This document shows, piece after piece, positions 53,699 to 63,204 of a DNA stretch of 64,000 nt. A model generated the notes under the pieces. It was not told the DNA's origin, searched no databases, and was given only the letters and a program-made list of their open reading frames with translations. This stretch comes from a bacterium (lineage in GTDB: Bacteria > Desulfobacterota > Desulfocorpusculales > Desulfocorpusculum). How positions within the stretch are numbered: the stretch's first letter is position 1; the number at the start of each line of letters is the position of its first letter. The DNA lies in assembly GCA_037481695.1 (NCBI GenBank), contig JBBFLE010000004.1, forward strand, positions 186,001-250,000, in the 5' to 3' direction. The position numbers and the translations under genes are program-made.

Positions 53699-54467
53699 CG
53701 AGAAGGTCTCCTTCATAGAGCACCTAGAGGAACTGCGCTATCGATTGATCGTGTCTCTGGTGGCCGTGCTCGTGGGAACAGTGGTTGCTTATGTTTTCAA
53801 GGAGGAGATCTTCAAGTTCATCTCTGAGCCTCTACTGAGGGTTCTGCCCCCCCAAGACAGGCATCTGATATTCACAGGCCTGCTGGAAGCCTTCATGGTC
53901 TATCTGAAGACCTCTTTCTTTGCAGGGCTGATGCTCTCTGTCCCAGTCATCTTGTACCAGCTCTGGGCCTTTATTTCTCCGGGGCTTTACCCTCCAGAGA
54001 AGAGACTGGCTCTGCCTTTCATATTCTTTGCCAGCTTCTTCTTTTTGGGAGGTGCCGTATTCGGCTATTACGTGGTGTTCCCTTACGGCTTCCAGTTCTT
54101 TGTGGGCTTTGGAGGAGATTTCATAAAACCCCTCCCATCCATGAAGGAGTACCTCAGCTTCGCCACTTTCCTGCTCTTGGCTTTCGGAATAGTCTTCGAG
54201 CTACCCATCTTCATATTCTTTTTAGCCAAACTGGGTCTTGTGCATCCGAGAACCCTTCGAAGAGGACGAAGGTATGCCATACCAGTCATATTTCTGGTGG
54301 CTGCCATCCTGACCCCAGGACCAGACCCAATCTCACAGTGCCTCATGGCAGTACCCCTTTGCATTCTCTACGAGCTGGGCATATGGGTAGCGGTCTTTTT
54401 CGGAAAACCCAGCAGCCAGAAACAATCCCAGGCAACACAGGAATCAACTGAAGAGGGACAGGCCTAA
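53658..54467 (+). CDS. tatC: Twin-arginine translocase subunit TatC
   Basis: A 269-residue protein with six membrane helices. FIEHLEELRYRLI near residue 19 is the signature that binds the twin-arginine signal; LYPPEKRLALPF and FGIVFELPIF are further family motifs. It lies in frame shift overlap with tatB. The start may be a few codons further in. Confidence 0.94.
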   Translation: MRLKPKLPRKLKPDEKVSFIEHLEELRYRLIVSLVAVLVGTVVAYVFKEEIFKFISEPLLRVLPPQDRHLIFTGLLEAFMVYLKTSFFAGLMLSVPVILYQLWAFISPGLYPPEKRLALPFIFFASFFFLGGAVFGYYVVFPYGFQFFVGFGGDFIKPLPSMKEYLSFATFLLLAFGIVFELPIFIFFLAKLGLVHPRTLRRGRRYAIPVIFLVAAILTPGPDPISQCLMAVPLCILYELGIWVAVFFGKPSSQKQSQATQESTEEGQA

Positions 54468-54573
54468 GCGGCTCCAGTGCTTAAGCATCCTGATCTGTCA
54501 AAGGAAGCTGAGCACATTCTTTGGGATAAATCCCTTGCCTGCAAATCTTCATGGGTCCAGATACCCAGGCGCT

Positions 54574-55560
54574 TCATATCCAGCCCATTTCGCGATACCA
54601 GATATAAGTCTCCCTCAGCCCATCTTCCAATGAAATGGTAGGTTGGAAGCCCAGCTCCACTTTGCTCTTTTCAATGCTACAGGTCCAGCCTGGCTGGAGC
54701 ATCTCCTTGAGCTTTTCTCTATTGTAAAGAGGGGGCAGACCCAAGACCCAAGAAAAGGCTTCGGAAACGAGTGCTGCTGACCAGGCCACAAAAAAGGGAA
54801 CCCTTAGAACTCTTATATCCACCTCCATGATCTTTGCCAAAATCTGGGCCACCTGGCTCCAGGTGTGCACCTCACCATCTGAAACAGGGTATATTGACCC
54901 TGATGGCACATGGGCCATAGCAGCCAAAAGCATTGCCCTGACCAAGTCCCTCACGTGGATCATGCATATGTATCTGTCCTGAGCACCCAGGTTTATGAAC
55001 CATCCTTTCTTGACCATGCGAAAAAAGGCCAGCACATCTTTGTCCCTCGGGCCATACACAGCTGTGGGCCTGAGTATCACCACTGGGAGCTCAGATGCGA
55101 ATTTGCATGCCAAATCCTCGGCCCTGGCCTTGCTCAACCCGTAATGACTCACCGGACAGCAGGGCTCGGTTTCCCCCCTGGGACAGGATGGGGAGTTGGG
55201 ACCCCAGGCAGCCAGGGAGCTAAGAAGTATTACCCGCTGAGGAGGCTTTTTCATCTTTGTGCAGGCCTTAAGCAAATTCAGGGTTCCCAGTGTATTAGCC
55301 CTTATGTAAGAACTGAGACTTCTGGCTTTGGTGACTCCTGCCACATGGAAGACCCAGTCCATGCCCTCCAGGGAATTTTCCAGGACTCCATCTTGCTGTA
55401 GATCCCCTGTGGTTAGTTCCACATCCAGCCCTCGGACCCAGTTGAGGTTGCTGGTACTCCTGACCAAAATACGCACCTGGTGTCCATCCTGTAGTAGCGC
55501 TTCCACCAGGTGGCTTCCCACAAAACCTGTTGCTCCTGTTACAAAGGCCCTCAAAGCCAC
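54574..55560 (-). CDS. Extended SDR reductase/epimerase, CerR-like candidate
   Basis: A 328-residue NAD(P)-dependent extended short-chain dehydrogenase: nucleotide-binding VTGATGFVGSH at residues 7-17, HVAGVTKA, and the catalytic YGLSK (Tyr140, Lys144). The closest general type is 3-beta-hydroxysteroid dehydrogenase or dihydroflavonol reductase. In bacterial ceramide synthesis the keto group is reduced by an NAD-dependent epimerase-like enzyme (CerR); the divergent serine palmitoyltransferase-type gene makes that the leading hypothesis. A generic nucleotide-sugar role is less likely. Confidence 0.72.
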   Translation of the reverse strand: MALRAFVTGATGFVGSHLVEALLQDGHQVRILVRSTSNLNWVRGLDVELTTGDLQQDGVLENSLEGMDWVFHVAGVTKARSLSSYIRANTLGTLNLLKACTKMKKPPQRVILLSSLAAWGPNSPSCPRGETEPCCPVSHYGLSKARAEDLACKFASELPVVILRPTAVYGPRDKDVLAFFRMVKKGWFINLGAQDRYICMIHVRDLVRAMLLAAMAHVPSGSIYPVSDGEVHTWSQVAQILAKIMEVDIRVLRVPFFVAWSAALVSEAFSWVLGLPPLYNREKLKEMLQPGWTCSIEKSKVELGFQPTISLEDGLRETYIWYREMGWI

Positions 55561-55713
55561 CCCCCTTTGCCTTTATCAGGAATCCCCTGAGGCTGTATTT
55601 GTCTCTGCCCTTGGCCTTAAAGGCTTGGCACCCTTGGAATGCTGGTAGACTCCAGAGATTGTTGACCCAATCCTAGTCCCCAAAACTCTTGCCTTGCCTC
55701 ATCAAGAAATCAT

Positions 55714-55742
55714 CTAACGACCCCAAGCTCAGGGGGCGTTAG
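55714..55742. promoter_or_regulatory. Inverted repeat in the spt upstream region
   Basis: CTAACGACCCC and GGGGGCGTTAG form an 11-bp stem with one mismatch around a 7-nt loop, between the divergent reductase and spt genes. It could be an operator or a leader hairpin. The rest of 55561-56013 shows no gene. Confidence 0.4.
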
Positions 55743-56013
55743 CTGCCCAGGCGGGCTCCTGCCTCAGGAATCCAATCTGGGGAAAACTCATGATTTCACC
55801 CCTGCACCCAGGTGACCTCCAAACATTGCCATGTGCCATGGGGCCGGCTCCTCGTTGACAAAGCTCTGGCGCTTGAATAGAATTCACCAGCTTATCTGCC
55901 CAAATCGGCCTGAGCCTGCTACGGGCAAAAGGGCCTGGGCAAGCAACATTGTGAGCTGTTTGAAACCCCCAGGCAAGCTCTTGGAGACCTTGCCCAGAAT
56001 TGAGGAGCGCCTA

Positions 56014-57198
56014 ATGGACATCTTCGAGAAGTGCTGGAAATTCACCCAGGCAGCGGAAGCCAGGGCCTCGGGTTATTACCCCTATTTCATCCCCATAGAG
56101 TCGCAACAGGACACAGAAGTCCTTATCAACGGTAGACGCGTAATAATGATAGGCTCCAATAATTATCTGGGACTGACCACTCATCCCAAGGTGAAAGAAG
56201 CTGCGGCCGAGGCCCTCAGACGCTTTGGCACTAGCTGCACAGGTTCACGATTTCTCAACGGCACCATAGAGCTTCACGTGCAATTGGAGGAGAGATTGGC
56301 CAAATTCACCGGTAAGGAGGCTGCACTGGTTTTCAGCACGGGCTTCCAGACCAACCTGGGCACCATCTCAGCTTTGGTAGGACGCCACGACACCGTAATA
56401 ATAGACTATGATGACCATGCAAGCATCGTGGACGGTTGCCAGCTCTCCCACGGCAGAACCATCCGATTCCGCCACAATGACATGGCTGGTCTTCGCAGGG
56501 CCCTGCAGAAAGCCAACCCGAGAACAGGCAGACTGGTGGTGGTAGATGGTGTGTTCAGCATGGAGGGGGACATAGCCCCTCTACCTGAGATTGCAGCCTT
56601 GTGTAAAGAATTCGGTGCCCGATTGATGGTAGACGACGCACACTCCATAGGAGTGCTGGGAAAAAACGGCAGCGGCACAGCCTCTCATTTCGGGATGACC
56701 GACCAGGTGGATCTGATCATGGGTACATTTAGCAAGTCCTTCGCCTCCCTGGGTGGGTTCGTTTCAGCCAAGGCAGAAGTCATAGATTACATAAAGCACA
56801 TGTCTAGGGCTCTCATATTCAGCGCCTCCATGCCCCCAGCCTCCATAGCAGCCTGCCTGGCCTCCCTGGACATCATGGAAAAAGAACCCGAGAGAAGGGA
56901 AAGGCTCTGGCAGATAACTCGAAGGATGCATCGGGAATATAAAGCCATGGGACTCAATATCGGCAACACCCAAACCCCCATCATTCCCATCATAATAGGA
57001 GATGACCTCAAGGTTTTTGTTTTCTGGAGGCGGCTGCTGGAGGAAGGTGTCTTCGCAAATCCTGTGCGCAGCCCGGCTGTGCCGCCTGGAAGGGCATTGT
57101 TGAGAACCAGTTACATGGCCACCCATACTGACTCGCAGTTGGACAGAGTTTTGGAGGCCTTTCGAAAAGTAGGAAAGGAGTTGGGGGTCATATCTTGA
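56014..57198 (+). CDS. spt: Alpha-oxoamine synthase, serine palmitoyltransferase-like
   Basis: A 394-residue PLP enzyme of the family that condenses an amino acid with acyl-Co[14 protein letters not shown] (72-84), [11 protein letters not shown] (131-141), [10 protein letters not shown] with His210, and [11 protein letters not shown] with the PLP Lys241 are intact. BioF, Kbl and SPT share this fold; the neighbouring CerR-like and GNAT/YghO-like genes, and the absence of other biotin or threonine genes, favour SPT, giving 3-ketodihydrosphingosine from serine. ATG 56014 has GAGGAG upstream; the frame is open 61 codons further but those residues are unlike the family. Confidence 0.78.
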   Translation: MDIFEKCWKFTQAAEARASGYYPYFIPIESQQDTEVLINGRRVIMIGSNNYLGLTTHPKVKEAAAEALRRFGTSCTGSRFLNGTIELHVQLEERLAKFTGKEAALVFSTGFQTNLGTISALVGRHDTVIIDYDDHASIVDGCQLSHGRTIRFRHNDMAGLRRALQKANPRTGRLVVVDGVFSMEGDIAPLPEIAALCKEFGARLMVDDAHSIGVLGKNGSGTASHFGMTDQVDLIMGTFSKSFASLGGFVSAKAEVIDYIKHMSRALIFSASMPPASIAACLASLDIMEKEPERRERLWQITRRMHREYKAMGLNIGNTQTPIIPIIIGDDLKVFVFWRRLLEEGVFANPVRSPAVPPGRALLRTSYMATHTDSQLDRVLEAFRKVGKELGVIS

Positions 57199-57475
57199 GA
57201 GTATCATGCCTCAGGCAATGGGACTCTGGGGCCTCATCGCTGAAGACAAGAGCATGTCCCTTTGTTCCTGTGGGCCAGGCTCCATTGGGAAGGGATGTTA
57301 GACAATAGCCTGGAAAAGGGCAATGAACAGAATTGTTTTGTCCGCTCCTTACAATGATGCTAGAGCTCTTTGCCCATGGATTGAAGAGCATCCAAAGCCA
57401 GGGCCATGAGGATTCTAGAAACTGGATGACTCCCTTCTGAGGTACAGGCCAGAAAACCTTTCCAGGAGGAAGGCT

Positions 57476-58597
57476 ATGCCAGGATCTTCTATTCGAGTGG
57501 AGGAGGTTGTAAACAGCAAACACAGAAGTGCTTTTCTGAAGTTTCCGTGGGTTGTGTATAGGCAGGACCCTTTTTGGGTGCCCCCCTTGCTCATGGAGCG
57601 CAAAGCCTTCATAGATCCCAAGAAAAACCCTTTTTTTCAGCATGCAGAAATAGCTCTTTTTTTGGCCCTGCAGGATGGGCATCCCGCAGGCAGGATAGCT
57701 GCTATAGTCAACCACAACCACAATAGATTTCACCAAGACCGAGTCGGCTTCTTTGGTTTGTTCGAATCCATCCATGATGAGCAGGTATCTCGGGCTCTAC
57801 TTGGAAGAGCAGCGGAATGGCTTCGCCAAAGGGGAATGGAAATCATGAGGGGCCCTGCCAGCTTTTCCACCAATGAGGAAATAGGTCTTCTGGTGGAGGG
57901 CTTCCAGGACAGCCCAATGATAATGATGCCCTACAACCCCCCCTATTATGCACAACTGTTGGAAAATTACGGCTTTCGCAAGGAAAAGGATCTTTACGCT
58001 TTCATCCGCACTGCAGAGGATATGCCTGAGCGCTTGTATAAACTGGCGGAAAAGTTGAAAGAGAAAAATCGATTTACTGTCAGAAAGCTGCGCATGAAGG
58101 AGCTAAAGCAAGAGATACTTCGCTTCAAGTCTGTCTATGAGTCAGCATGGGAGCGCAATTGGGGCTTCGTGCCCATGACCGAGGCTGAGATCGACCACAT
58201 GGCTTCTGAGTTAAAGAAAATACTGGATCCTGATCTTGTTTTTTTTGTAGAGGTTGAAGATAAGATCGTGGGGTTTTCCCTGACCCTGCCAGATGTCAAC
58301 CAGGCCCTCAAGAAAGTCAATGGCAGACTCTTTCCCACTGGTTTCATAAAGCTCATGTATCATTTTAAGAAGATCGATCAGGTCCGCGTTCTACTCCTGG
58401 GAGTGGCCCAGGGCTATCGCAGAAAAGGAATAGATGCAGTATTGTATCTTGAAACTTTCAAGGAAGGCATCAAGAAAGGATATAAAAGAGGGGAATTTTC
58501 ATGGATTCTAGAGGACAACGATGCCATGATCCGTCCCCTAGAGGCCATAGGTGCTAGCCGCTACAAGACCTACAGGGTATATGATCTGCCTTTGTGA
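57476..58597 (+). CDS. YghO-like GNAT protein, bacterial ceramide synthase candidate
   Basis: A 373-residue protein with a FPWVVYRQDPFWVPPLLMERK opening, a GPASFSTNEEIGLLVEGF mid-segment and a GNAT-type C-terminal half (LLGVAQGYRRKGIDAVLY, an acyl-CoA-binding loop). It matches the large YghO-type proteins; bacterial ceramide synthase (bCerS), which N-acylates the long-chain base, belongs to this group. AGGAGG precedes the ATG. It lies 277 bp after spt on the same strand and overlaps the convergent PAP2 gene by 28 bp. Confidence 0.72.
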   Translation: MPGSSIRVEEVVNSKHRSAFLKFPWVVYRQDPFWVPPLLMERKAFIDPKKNPFFQHAEIALFLALQDGHPAGRIAAIVNHNHNRFHQDRVGFFGLFESIHDEQVSRALLGRAAEWLRQRGMEIMRGPASFSTNEEIGLLVEGFQDSPMIMMPYNPPYYAQLLENYGFRKEKDLYAFIRTAEDMPERLYKLAEKLKEKNRFTVRKLRMKELKQEILRFKSVYESAWERNWGFVPMTEAEIDHMASELKKILDPDLVFFVEVEDKIVGFSLTLPDVNQALKKVNGRLFPTGFIKLMYHFKKIDQVRVLLLGVAQGYRRKGIDAVLYLETFKEGIKKGYKRGEFSWILEDNDAMIRPLEAIGASRYKTYRVYDLPL

Positions 58598-59508
58598 GAG
58601 AGCTGTTCTTGAGGGCTTTGCCCTGAATCTACCGGGGTGGCCCTCCACGGTAGCTCTTCTTGGGGCAACCATCTCCTCAAGAGGGAGGCCAGCCAGCCTG
58701 AGACAAGGGCCAGTAGCACGCCTGCCATGACATCCACAACGTAGTGATAGCGAAGATAAACGGTGCTGAAAACCAGGCTTGTGACCACCACCAAATAGGC
58801 CGGAAAAGCCCTACGGCAATAGCGCCAAACATAGTAAAGGACCAACAGGCTTATCCCCACATGGCCGCTGGGAAAGGCATCCCTTTGCAAGAGCTCCAGC
58901 CTGTCCAGAGACTCCCTGATCCAGTTGGTCAGCCATAGCCCCTCCAGCGCACGGCTCTGCAGATGGGCTATTTCGAAACGTGGGCCCAAGGCCGGAAATG
59001 CAAAATAACCCAGATAAGAGATGTAAAAAGCGCTCACCACTCCCACCATTGCAGCCTGAAAACCCTCCCAGTTGCGGCTGCGCCACAAGAGGAGGCCCAG
59101 CAAGATGGGGAGGAAATAAAAGGTGGTATATATGATCTGCAGGTATTCGGTAAGCAACGGGTGCATGTACTGCTCGAGCCACACGGTGGGATGCACTCCG
59201 AACAGGGCAAAATCCCATTCCACAAATAGCCCGTCCAGGTCTTTGGGATTGATGGGGTGAACCAGATAGTGGAGCTCCCTGAAGGCCAAGGGGATGCTTA
59301 TGATGTGGTACCAGGTTGCCAGATGCATCCAAAGCTTGGATGGATTCTGGTGGGATTTCCACAAGATCCCCAAGATGGCCGAGATCCAGGCCAAGTGAAG
59401 AAGAGCATGGAACCATGCATCTTCCACCCGTTCTCGAAACAGTATGATCAGAGACCCCACGCATCCCAGATAGAAAAGGGTCACCAGGTCCTGCGGTCGC
59501 AACTTCAT
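58570..59508 (-). CDS. Aur1/PAP2-like membrane phosphotransferase or phosphatase
   Basis: A 312-residue protein with about six membrane helices and the PAP2 core: FPALGPRF (residues 171-178), AFPSGHVGIS (211-220) and YLRYHYVVDVMAG (251-263, His255 and Asp259). GPR plus FPS-GH plus the HYxxD helix is the pattern of the inositol-phosphorylceramide synthase (Aur1/Ipt1) branch. Next to spt and the ceramide synthase candidate, it may add a phospho-headgroup to ceramide, or simply dephosphorylate a lipid. It overlaps the SAM hydrolase gene by four bases. Confidence 0.75.
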   Translation of the reverse strand: MKLRPQDLVTLFYLGCVGSLIILFRERVEDAWFHALLHLAWISAILGILWKSHQNPSKLWMHLATWYHIISIPLAFRELHYLVHPINPKDLDGLFVEWDFALFGVHPTVWLEQYMHPLLTEYLQIIYTTFYFLPILLGLLLWRSRNWEGFQAAMVGVVSAFYISYLGYFAFPALGPRFEIAHLQSRALEGLWLTNWIRESLDRLELLQRDAFPSGHVGISLLVLYYVWRYCRRAFPAYLVVVTSLVFSTVYLRYHYVVDVMAGVLLALVSGWLASLLRRWLPQEELPWRATPVDSGQSPQEQLSHKGRSYTL

Positions 59509-60302
59509 TTTACGCCCTGCACCACTACCTTGGTCTCACCCGCTTTGAGGCCCAATCTCTCCTTGGCGCTTGCCCCCCTTGCGGCTATCTCCAGGAAACC
59601 CGAGCTGCCTATCAGGGCCAAGGGTTCACCCGGAAGAGCTTCGCCATAAGTCTTCTTCATAGAATCCAAAACCAATGACTCCCCCACCATGATCCTGAAC
59701 TTGCCTTTGTGGCACATCTGACTCAAAGCCTTTTCCTCTATATTTGTGACCCCATTTCCGAATCGGTCCACGTACACTATGCGCCCTTCTATGAAGCCTT
59801 CACCAAAACTCAAAGGGGGCTGCTCCAGGCGCACCCAGCTTTTCATCTCAGGTCCCAGCGAAGCCAGCCTACCACCTGATGCCAGGTGAGCAGCTGCCGG
59901 AGCAAAGATGTCCCTGCCGTGGAAAGTGGGACTTGGGGGTCGTAACATCATATCCTTGTTTTCGATGCGCCTGAGCTCCACCTGAGGATACAACTCCAAG
60001 GCCAGGCTCAAAACCCCGTTGTCCGGGCCCACGAAGAAGAACCCCCCTGCCCTGGCCGCCAAGGCGGCTCTGGAGGTGCCCACTCCCGGGTCCACCACCA
60101 CCAAGTGCACCGTGCCCATGGGAAAACAAGGGAGAGCCTGTCTGAGAACCCAGGCAGCCTGAAACAAATCCCCAGGAGGTATTTCGTGGGTTATGTCTAC
60201 TATGGTACAGCAGGGGTGACGGCTCAGAATCACCCCCTTCATGGAGGCCACATACCAATCTGAGGTCCCGAAATCCGTTGTCAGGGTTATCAGCCCGCGC
60301 AT
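59505..60302 (-). CDS. S-adenosylmethionine hydroxide adenosyltransferase (SAM hydrolase)
   Basis: A 265-residue DUF62 protein: LITLTTDFGTSDWYVASMKG at the start, DITHEIPPGD, VVVDPGVGT and FVGPDNGVL are the conserved motifs of the enzymes that use water (or halide in fluorinase relatives) to release adenosine and methionine from SAM. The C-terminal domain has YVDRFGNGVTNI. ATG 60302 is chosen because it gives the family start MRGLITLTT. It is upstream of and overlaps the PAP2 gene. Confidence 0.9.
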   Translation of the reverse strand: MRGLITLTTDFGTSDWYVASMKGVILSRHPCCTIVDITHEIPPGDLFQAAWVLRQALPCFPMGTVHLVVVDPGVGTSRAALAARAGGFFFVGPDNGVLSLALELYPQVELRRIENKDMMLRPPSPTFHGRDIFAPAAAHLASGGRLASLGPEMKSWVRLEQPPLSFGEGFIEGRIVYVDRFGNGVTNIEEKALSQMCHKGKFRIMVGESLVLDSMKKTYGEALPGEPLALIGSSGFLEIAARGASAKERLGLKAGETKVVVQGVK

Positions 60303-60473
60303 CCATCGGACCTCCAAGTGCTCCCCTGTGTCCCCCCCACCGAGCAAACCACTGTGGCGGATCTTAGGAAAACCAGGCGGCAGTGTCAAGCTTCGGGCTT
60401 TGCTTGACAGTGTAGCCCAAGCCCCCTAGCATCCAATGGTGGAAAAGATTCAAAGAGCAGCGAGAGGTTTTCC

Positions 60474-61178
60474 ATGAGTCTCAAGGCAGACCTTTATCTT
60501 AACCGCACAGATCCACTTAGGTACATGAGACATAGTGACTGCGAACAATGCGGCTTTTCATCTTGTTCCCAGTGGCTTGAGAAACTCAAAAGGGGAGAAG
60601 CCAGGCTCCAGGATTGCCCCACCTTGGAGCCGGGGCAAAGCCATGCCCTGCAAGTCTTTCTTTCCCTTGGGCAGCTTCTCCCAGATGTGGAGATCACCCA
60701 ACACCCCGTAGCAGGAGTCACTGGAAGGCTCGAAATCAACGAGCCAGGGCCAGAATCCCCATTGCTTGTAACGGGCAATGCTATTCAAACAGAGGAAGTG
60801 GTGCTGGCAGTGCTTTCCACCACAGACGCCCCTTTTCACCTGCTCTTTGTGGACACCCAAGGTCATACCGTGGACATGGCCCTCATTTACCAGACCTTTA
60901 CTCCCGAGGCTGTGGTTAAGGCCTTGGAGGGCTCTGGGCTGGATTCCTTGCTCTCACACAAGGAGTTGATCATTCCTGGTCTGGCAGCCCCACTGAAGGC
61001 TCCATTGGAGAGAATGAGCGGATGGAAAGTCACCGTTGGCCCTGTTTGCATAGGAGAGCTGCCACTTTTCTTTGGGTCTGACTGGAGCAGGCCCTCTGAG
61101 AAGAAATCCCAGGATATCCTCAATTCTGTGGGATCCATGGACCTGCCGGGCTCTGGTTCGGGGAGGGAAACAACATGA
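60474..61178 (+). CDS. Mini corrinoid Fe-S protein-like (CdhE/AcsC-type ends)
   Basis: A 234-residue protein. The N-terminus has the Cys4 pattern CEQCGFSSC...DCP (Cys23, 26, 31, 48) that binds the 4Fe-4S cluster in the large subunit of the corrinoid iron-sulfur protein (AcsC/CdhE). The second half (VTGNAIQTEEVVLAVLS, then HKELIIPGLAAPLKAPLER and WKVTVGPVCIGELP) corresponds to that protein's C-terminal domain. The TIM-barrel between them is missing. It is co-translated with an AsmA gene (4-nt overlap). A role in methyl or corrinoid handling is possible; no other Wood-Ljungdahl gene lies nearby. Confidence 0.7.
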   Translation: MSLKADLYLNRTDPLRYMRHSDCEQCGFSSCSQWLEKLKRGEARLQDCPTLEPGQSHALQVFLSLGQLLPDVEITQHPVAGVTGRLEINEPGPESPLLVTGNAIQTEEVVLAVLSTTDAPFHLLFVDTQGHTVDMALIYQTFTPEAVVKALEGSGLDSLLSHKELIIPGLAAPLKAPLERMSGWKVTVGPVCIGELPLFFGSDWSRPSEKKSQDILNSVGSMDLPGSGSGRETT

Positions 61179-63151
61179 GCAAGGTTCTTCTTTGGTTCAT
61201 GCTGCCGATAGTGGTATTGGGATTTCTTGCCCTATCGGTGCTGGTTTTGATTCCAATTTTATTGGAAAGTTCGATTTTTAGACCCAAGCTGGAGAGCTGG
61301 ATTTCCATGGGTGTGGGAAGGCCGGTGTTGATCCAGGGGCCTGTGAGAATCTCTCTGTTGCCTGAGATCAGAGTCTCTCTTTCAGGACTAAGTGTTGGAG
61401 CTCCAGAAGGTTTCCCAGAAAAATACCTGGCCAGAGTTGATTGGCTGCAGGCAGAAACCACCCTGGGCCACATCTTTGGAAAAGGTATAAGGCCCCAGTC
61501 CATGGAAATGAAGGGGCTGCATCTGGTGGTGGAGAGAAGCTGGGGAAAAGGGTCCCTCTGGCCTGGGATCCCAGGCCAAGCCAAGCAATCAGATTCAGGG
61601 GATAGCAGTGGGGCTGACAGAAGATCCAGGTCCAAGTCTCAGATCTCACCATTTCTTTTGCTGCCCGGAGTGGGGCTCAAGATTTCTCAAGGGGAGATAC
61701 TGTTGGTGGACCCAGTTGACAAGGCCCTTGGCAGAATAACTGGCCTGGGTCTGAGTCTTGGAAAGCCATCTCCAGACGGATCCCAACATCTCAAGGTACA
61801 AGGTAGTTTCCAGGGTCATTCCCTCCTGGCCGAAGGCATCCTCAAGGACCTAGGAAAAGATAGTGCAGGCAAACAGGTCTTGCTCCTGGAACTCAACTGC
61901 CGGACAGAAGGCAGGCCCATAGGATCAATTACAGGCCAAATCCGATCTTGGCAGAAAACCCCAGAGGCTGAGCTGCTGGTTCGTATGGAGCCTTTCTCCT
62001 TGCAAGGGGCTCTTCGAACACTTGGCTTGGAGCCCAAAGGCTACTTTTGGGAGCATTGGGGCCGGGTCTCTTTCCACGGGAACCTGGTTTTATCCCCAAG
62101 CAACTTGGAACTTAGACAAGCTGAGCTTAGGGCGGATGAGCATCTCATAAGGTTTTGGATGCGCATGGGGAAAAGCGATGAAAAAGGCTTGGAACTGAAT
62201 CTGGAAGTGGAGGAATTGGACCTGAATCGCTTTTCAGCCGGCCAGGGTGTCTCAAGCCCAAGAAAGAAAAAACCAGGGGTTCTAAAAAACCACTTGGGGC
62301 AACAAACCAAGGACTCAACTGCCATTGGAAGTCTGGATTTTCCAGTGCCCCCCATGGCTGGCTCAGTAAGGATTCATAAAGTTTTGTTCAAATCCCAGCC
62401 CCTGGAGGACGTAAGGATTTCTTACAGGCTTAGGGAGACGGTGCTTGAAATGGAGGAAATAAGCCTTAGGCTCCAAGGGGGAGAGCTTTGGGGTAGGGGC
62501 TCCGTGGACTTGGACAGGGCTCCCCCTTACCTCCACTTGGATTTGAACACCCGCGGCGTCCAGGTGGGGCCTGTCTTGGAGAGGCTTGCCAGGACCGTTT
62601 TTCTGGAAGGAAGCATGGAGAGCAGATGGTCTCTTGAGGGTTCATGGGAAGGAGATCTGGACAGGGCGGCACTGGCCTGGACCGCACAGGCCGACATCCT
62701 TCTCACCCAAGGGAGCATCAAGGGGGTGGATCTGGCCAGAATATCACGCTCCCTGGGGCTTGCCAGCAAGAAAGAGGAAAAGAAAGAGGCTTCTCAAGCC
62801 CGCACCTCCTTCACCCGTCTGGAGGCTCATTTGAGCTTGGAGCAGGGGCATCTCAAAGTATCCAAGGCTTTCATGCAGAACAAAGATCTTACGGTTCTGG
62901 CAGCAGGTCAAGCCAACCTCCTTGAGAAGTCCCTGGATTTCAGACTGGAGCCTGAGTTGGGTTCTCAAAGTGAGCAGGAGCATGGAGCCACCCTGTTGGT
63001 GCCTTTTTGGGTTGATGGAAGCTTTTCCCACCCCAGGTTCCATCCTGATCTGGCCGGGATCAAGAAGAAGGGACAAGGCAAGCTGCATCTTACTCTGCCC
63101 TCCAGTAAGGAACTGAAGGAGGTCTTGCGCAACCTTTTGAAGGGGCGTTGA
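61175..63151 (+). CDS. AsmA-family envelope protein
   Basis: A 658-residue protein with one N-terminal membrane helix (LWFMLPIVVLGFLALSVLVLIPILL) and a large periplasmic part that begins with the AsmA pattern (FRPKLESWISMGVGRPVLIQGPVRISLLPEIRVSLSGLSVG in order). The second half has the DUF3971-like beta repeats expected of AsmA/YhdP bridge proteins. Such proteins help move phospholipids to, or organise, the outer membrane. GGGAGG precedes the ATG, which overlaps the mini Fe-S gene. Confidence 0.85.
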   Translation: MSKVLLWFMLPIVVLGFLALSVLVLIPILLESSIFRPKLESWISMGVGRPVLIQGPVRISLLPEIRVSLSGLSVGAPEGFPEKYLARVDWLQAETTLGHIFGKGIRPQSMEMKGLHLVVERSWGKGSLWPGIPGQAKQSDSGDSSGADRRSRSKSQISPFLLLPGVGLKISQGEILLVDPVDKALGRITGLGLSLGKPSPDGSQHLKVQGSFQGHSLLAEGILKDLGKDSAGKQVLLLELNCRTEGRPIGSITGQIRSWQKTPEAELLVRMEPFSLQGALRTLGLEPKGYFWEHWGRVSFHGNLVLSPSNLELRQAELRADEHLIRFWMRMGKSDEKGLELNLEVEELDLNRFSAGQGVSSPRKKKPGVLKNHLGQQTKDSTAIGSLDFPVPPMAGSVRIHKVLFKSQPLEDVRISYRLRETVLEMEEISLRLQGGELWGRGSVDLDRAPPYLHLDLNTRGVQVGPVLERLARTVFLEGSMESRWSLEGSWEGDLDRAALAWTAQADILLTQGSIKGVDLARISRSLGLASKKEEKKEASQARTSFTRLEAHLSLEQGHLKVSKAFMQNKDLTVLAAGQANLLEKSLDFRLEPELGSQSEQEHGATLLVPFWVDGSFSHPRFHPDLAGIKKKGQGKLHLTLPSSKELKEVLRNLLKGR

Positions 63152-63204
63152 TCAAGAACCATTGGCATCCCCTCCATGAAGGTGCTCATATTTTGGGTGA
63201 CACA

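Noticed and set aside
55831-56013. A 61-codon N-terminal extension of the SPT-like protein
   Set aside because: The extension (Cys, Pro and Trp-rich, no helix pattern) does not match the family, while ATG 56014 has a good Shine-Dalgarno and gives the standard length.
56014-57198. BioF (biotin synthesis) or Kbl (threonine breakdown) as the identity of the alpha-oxoamine synthase
   Set aside because: Not excluded by motifs alone, but no bio or tdh genes are near, and the YghO-like, SDR and Aur1-like neighbours favour a sphingolipid role.
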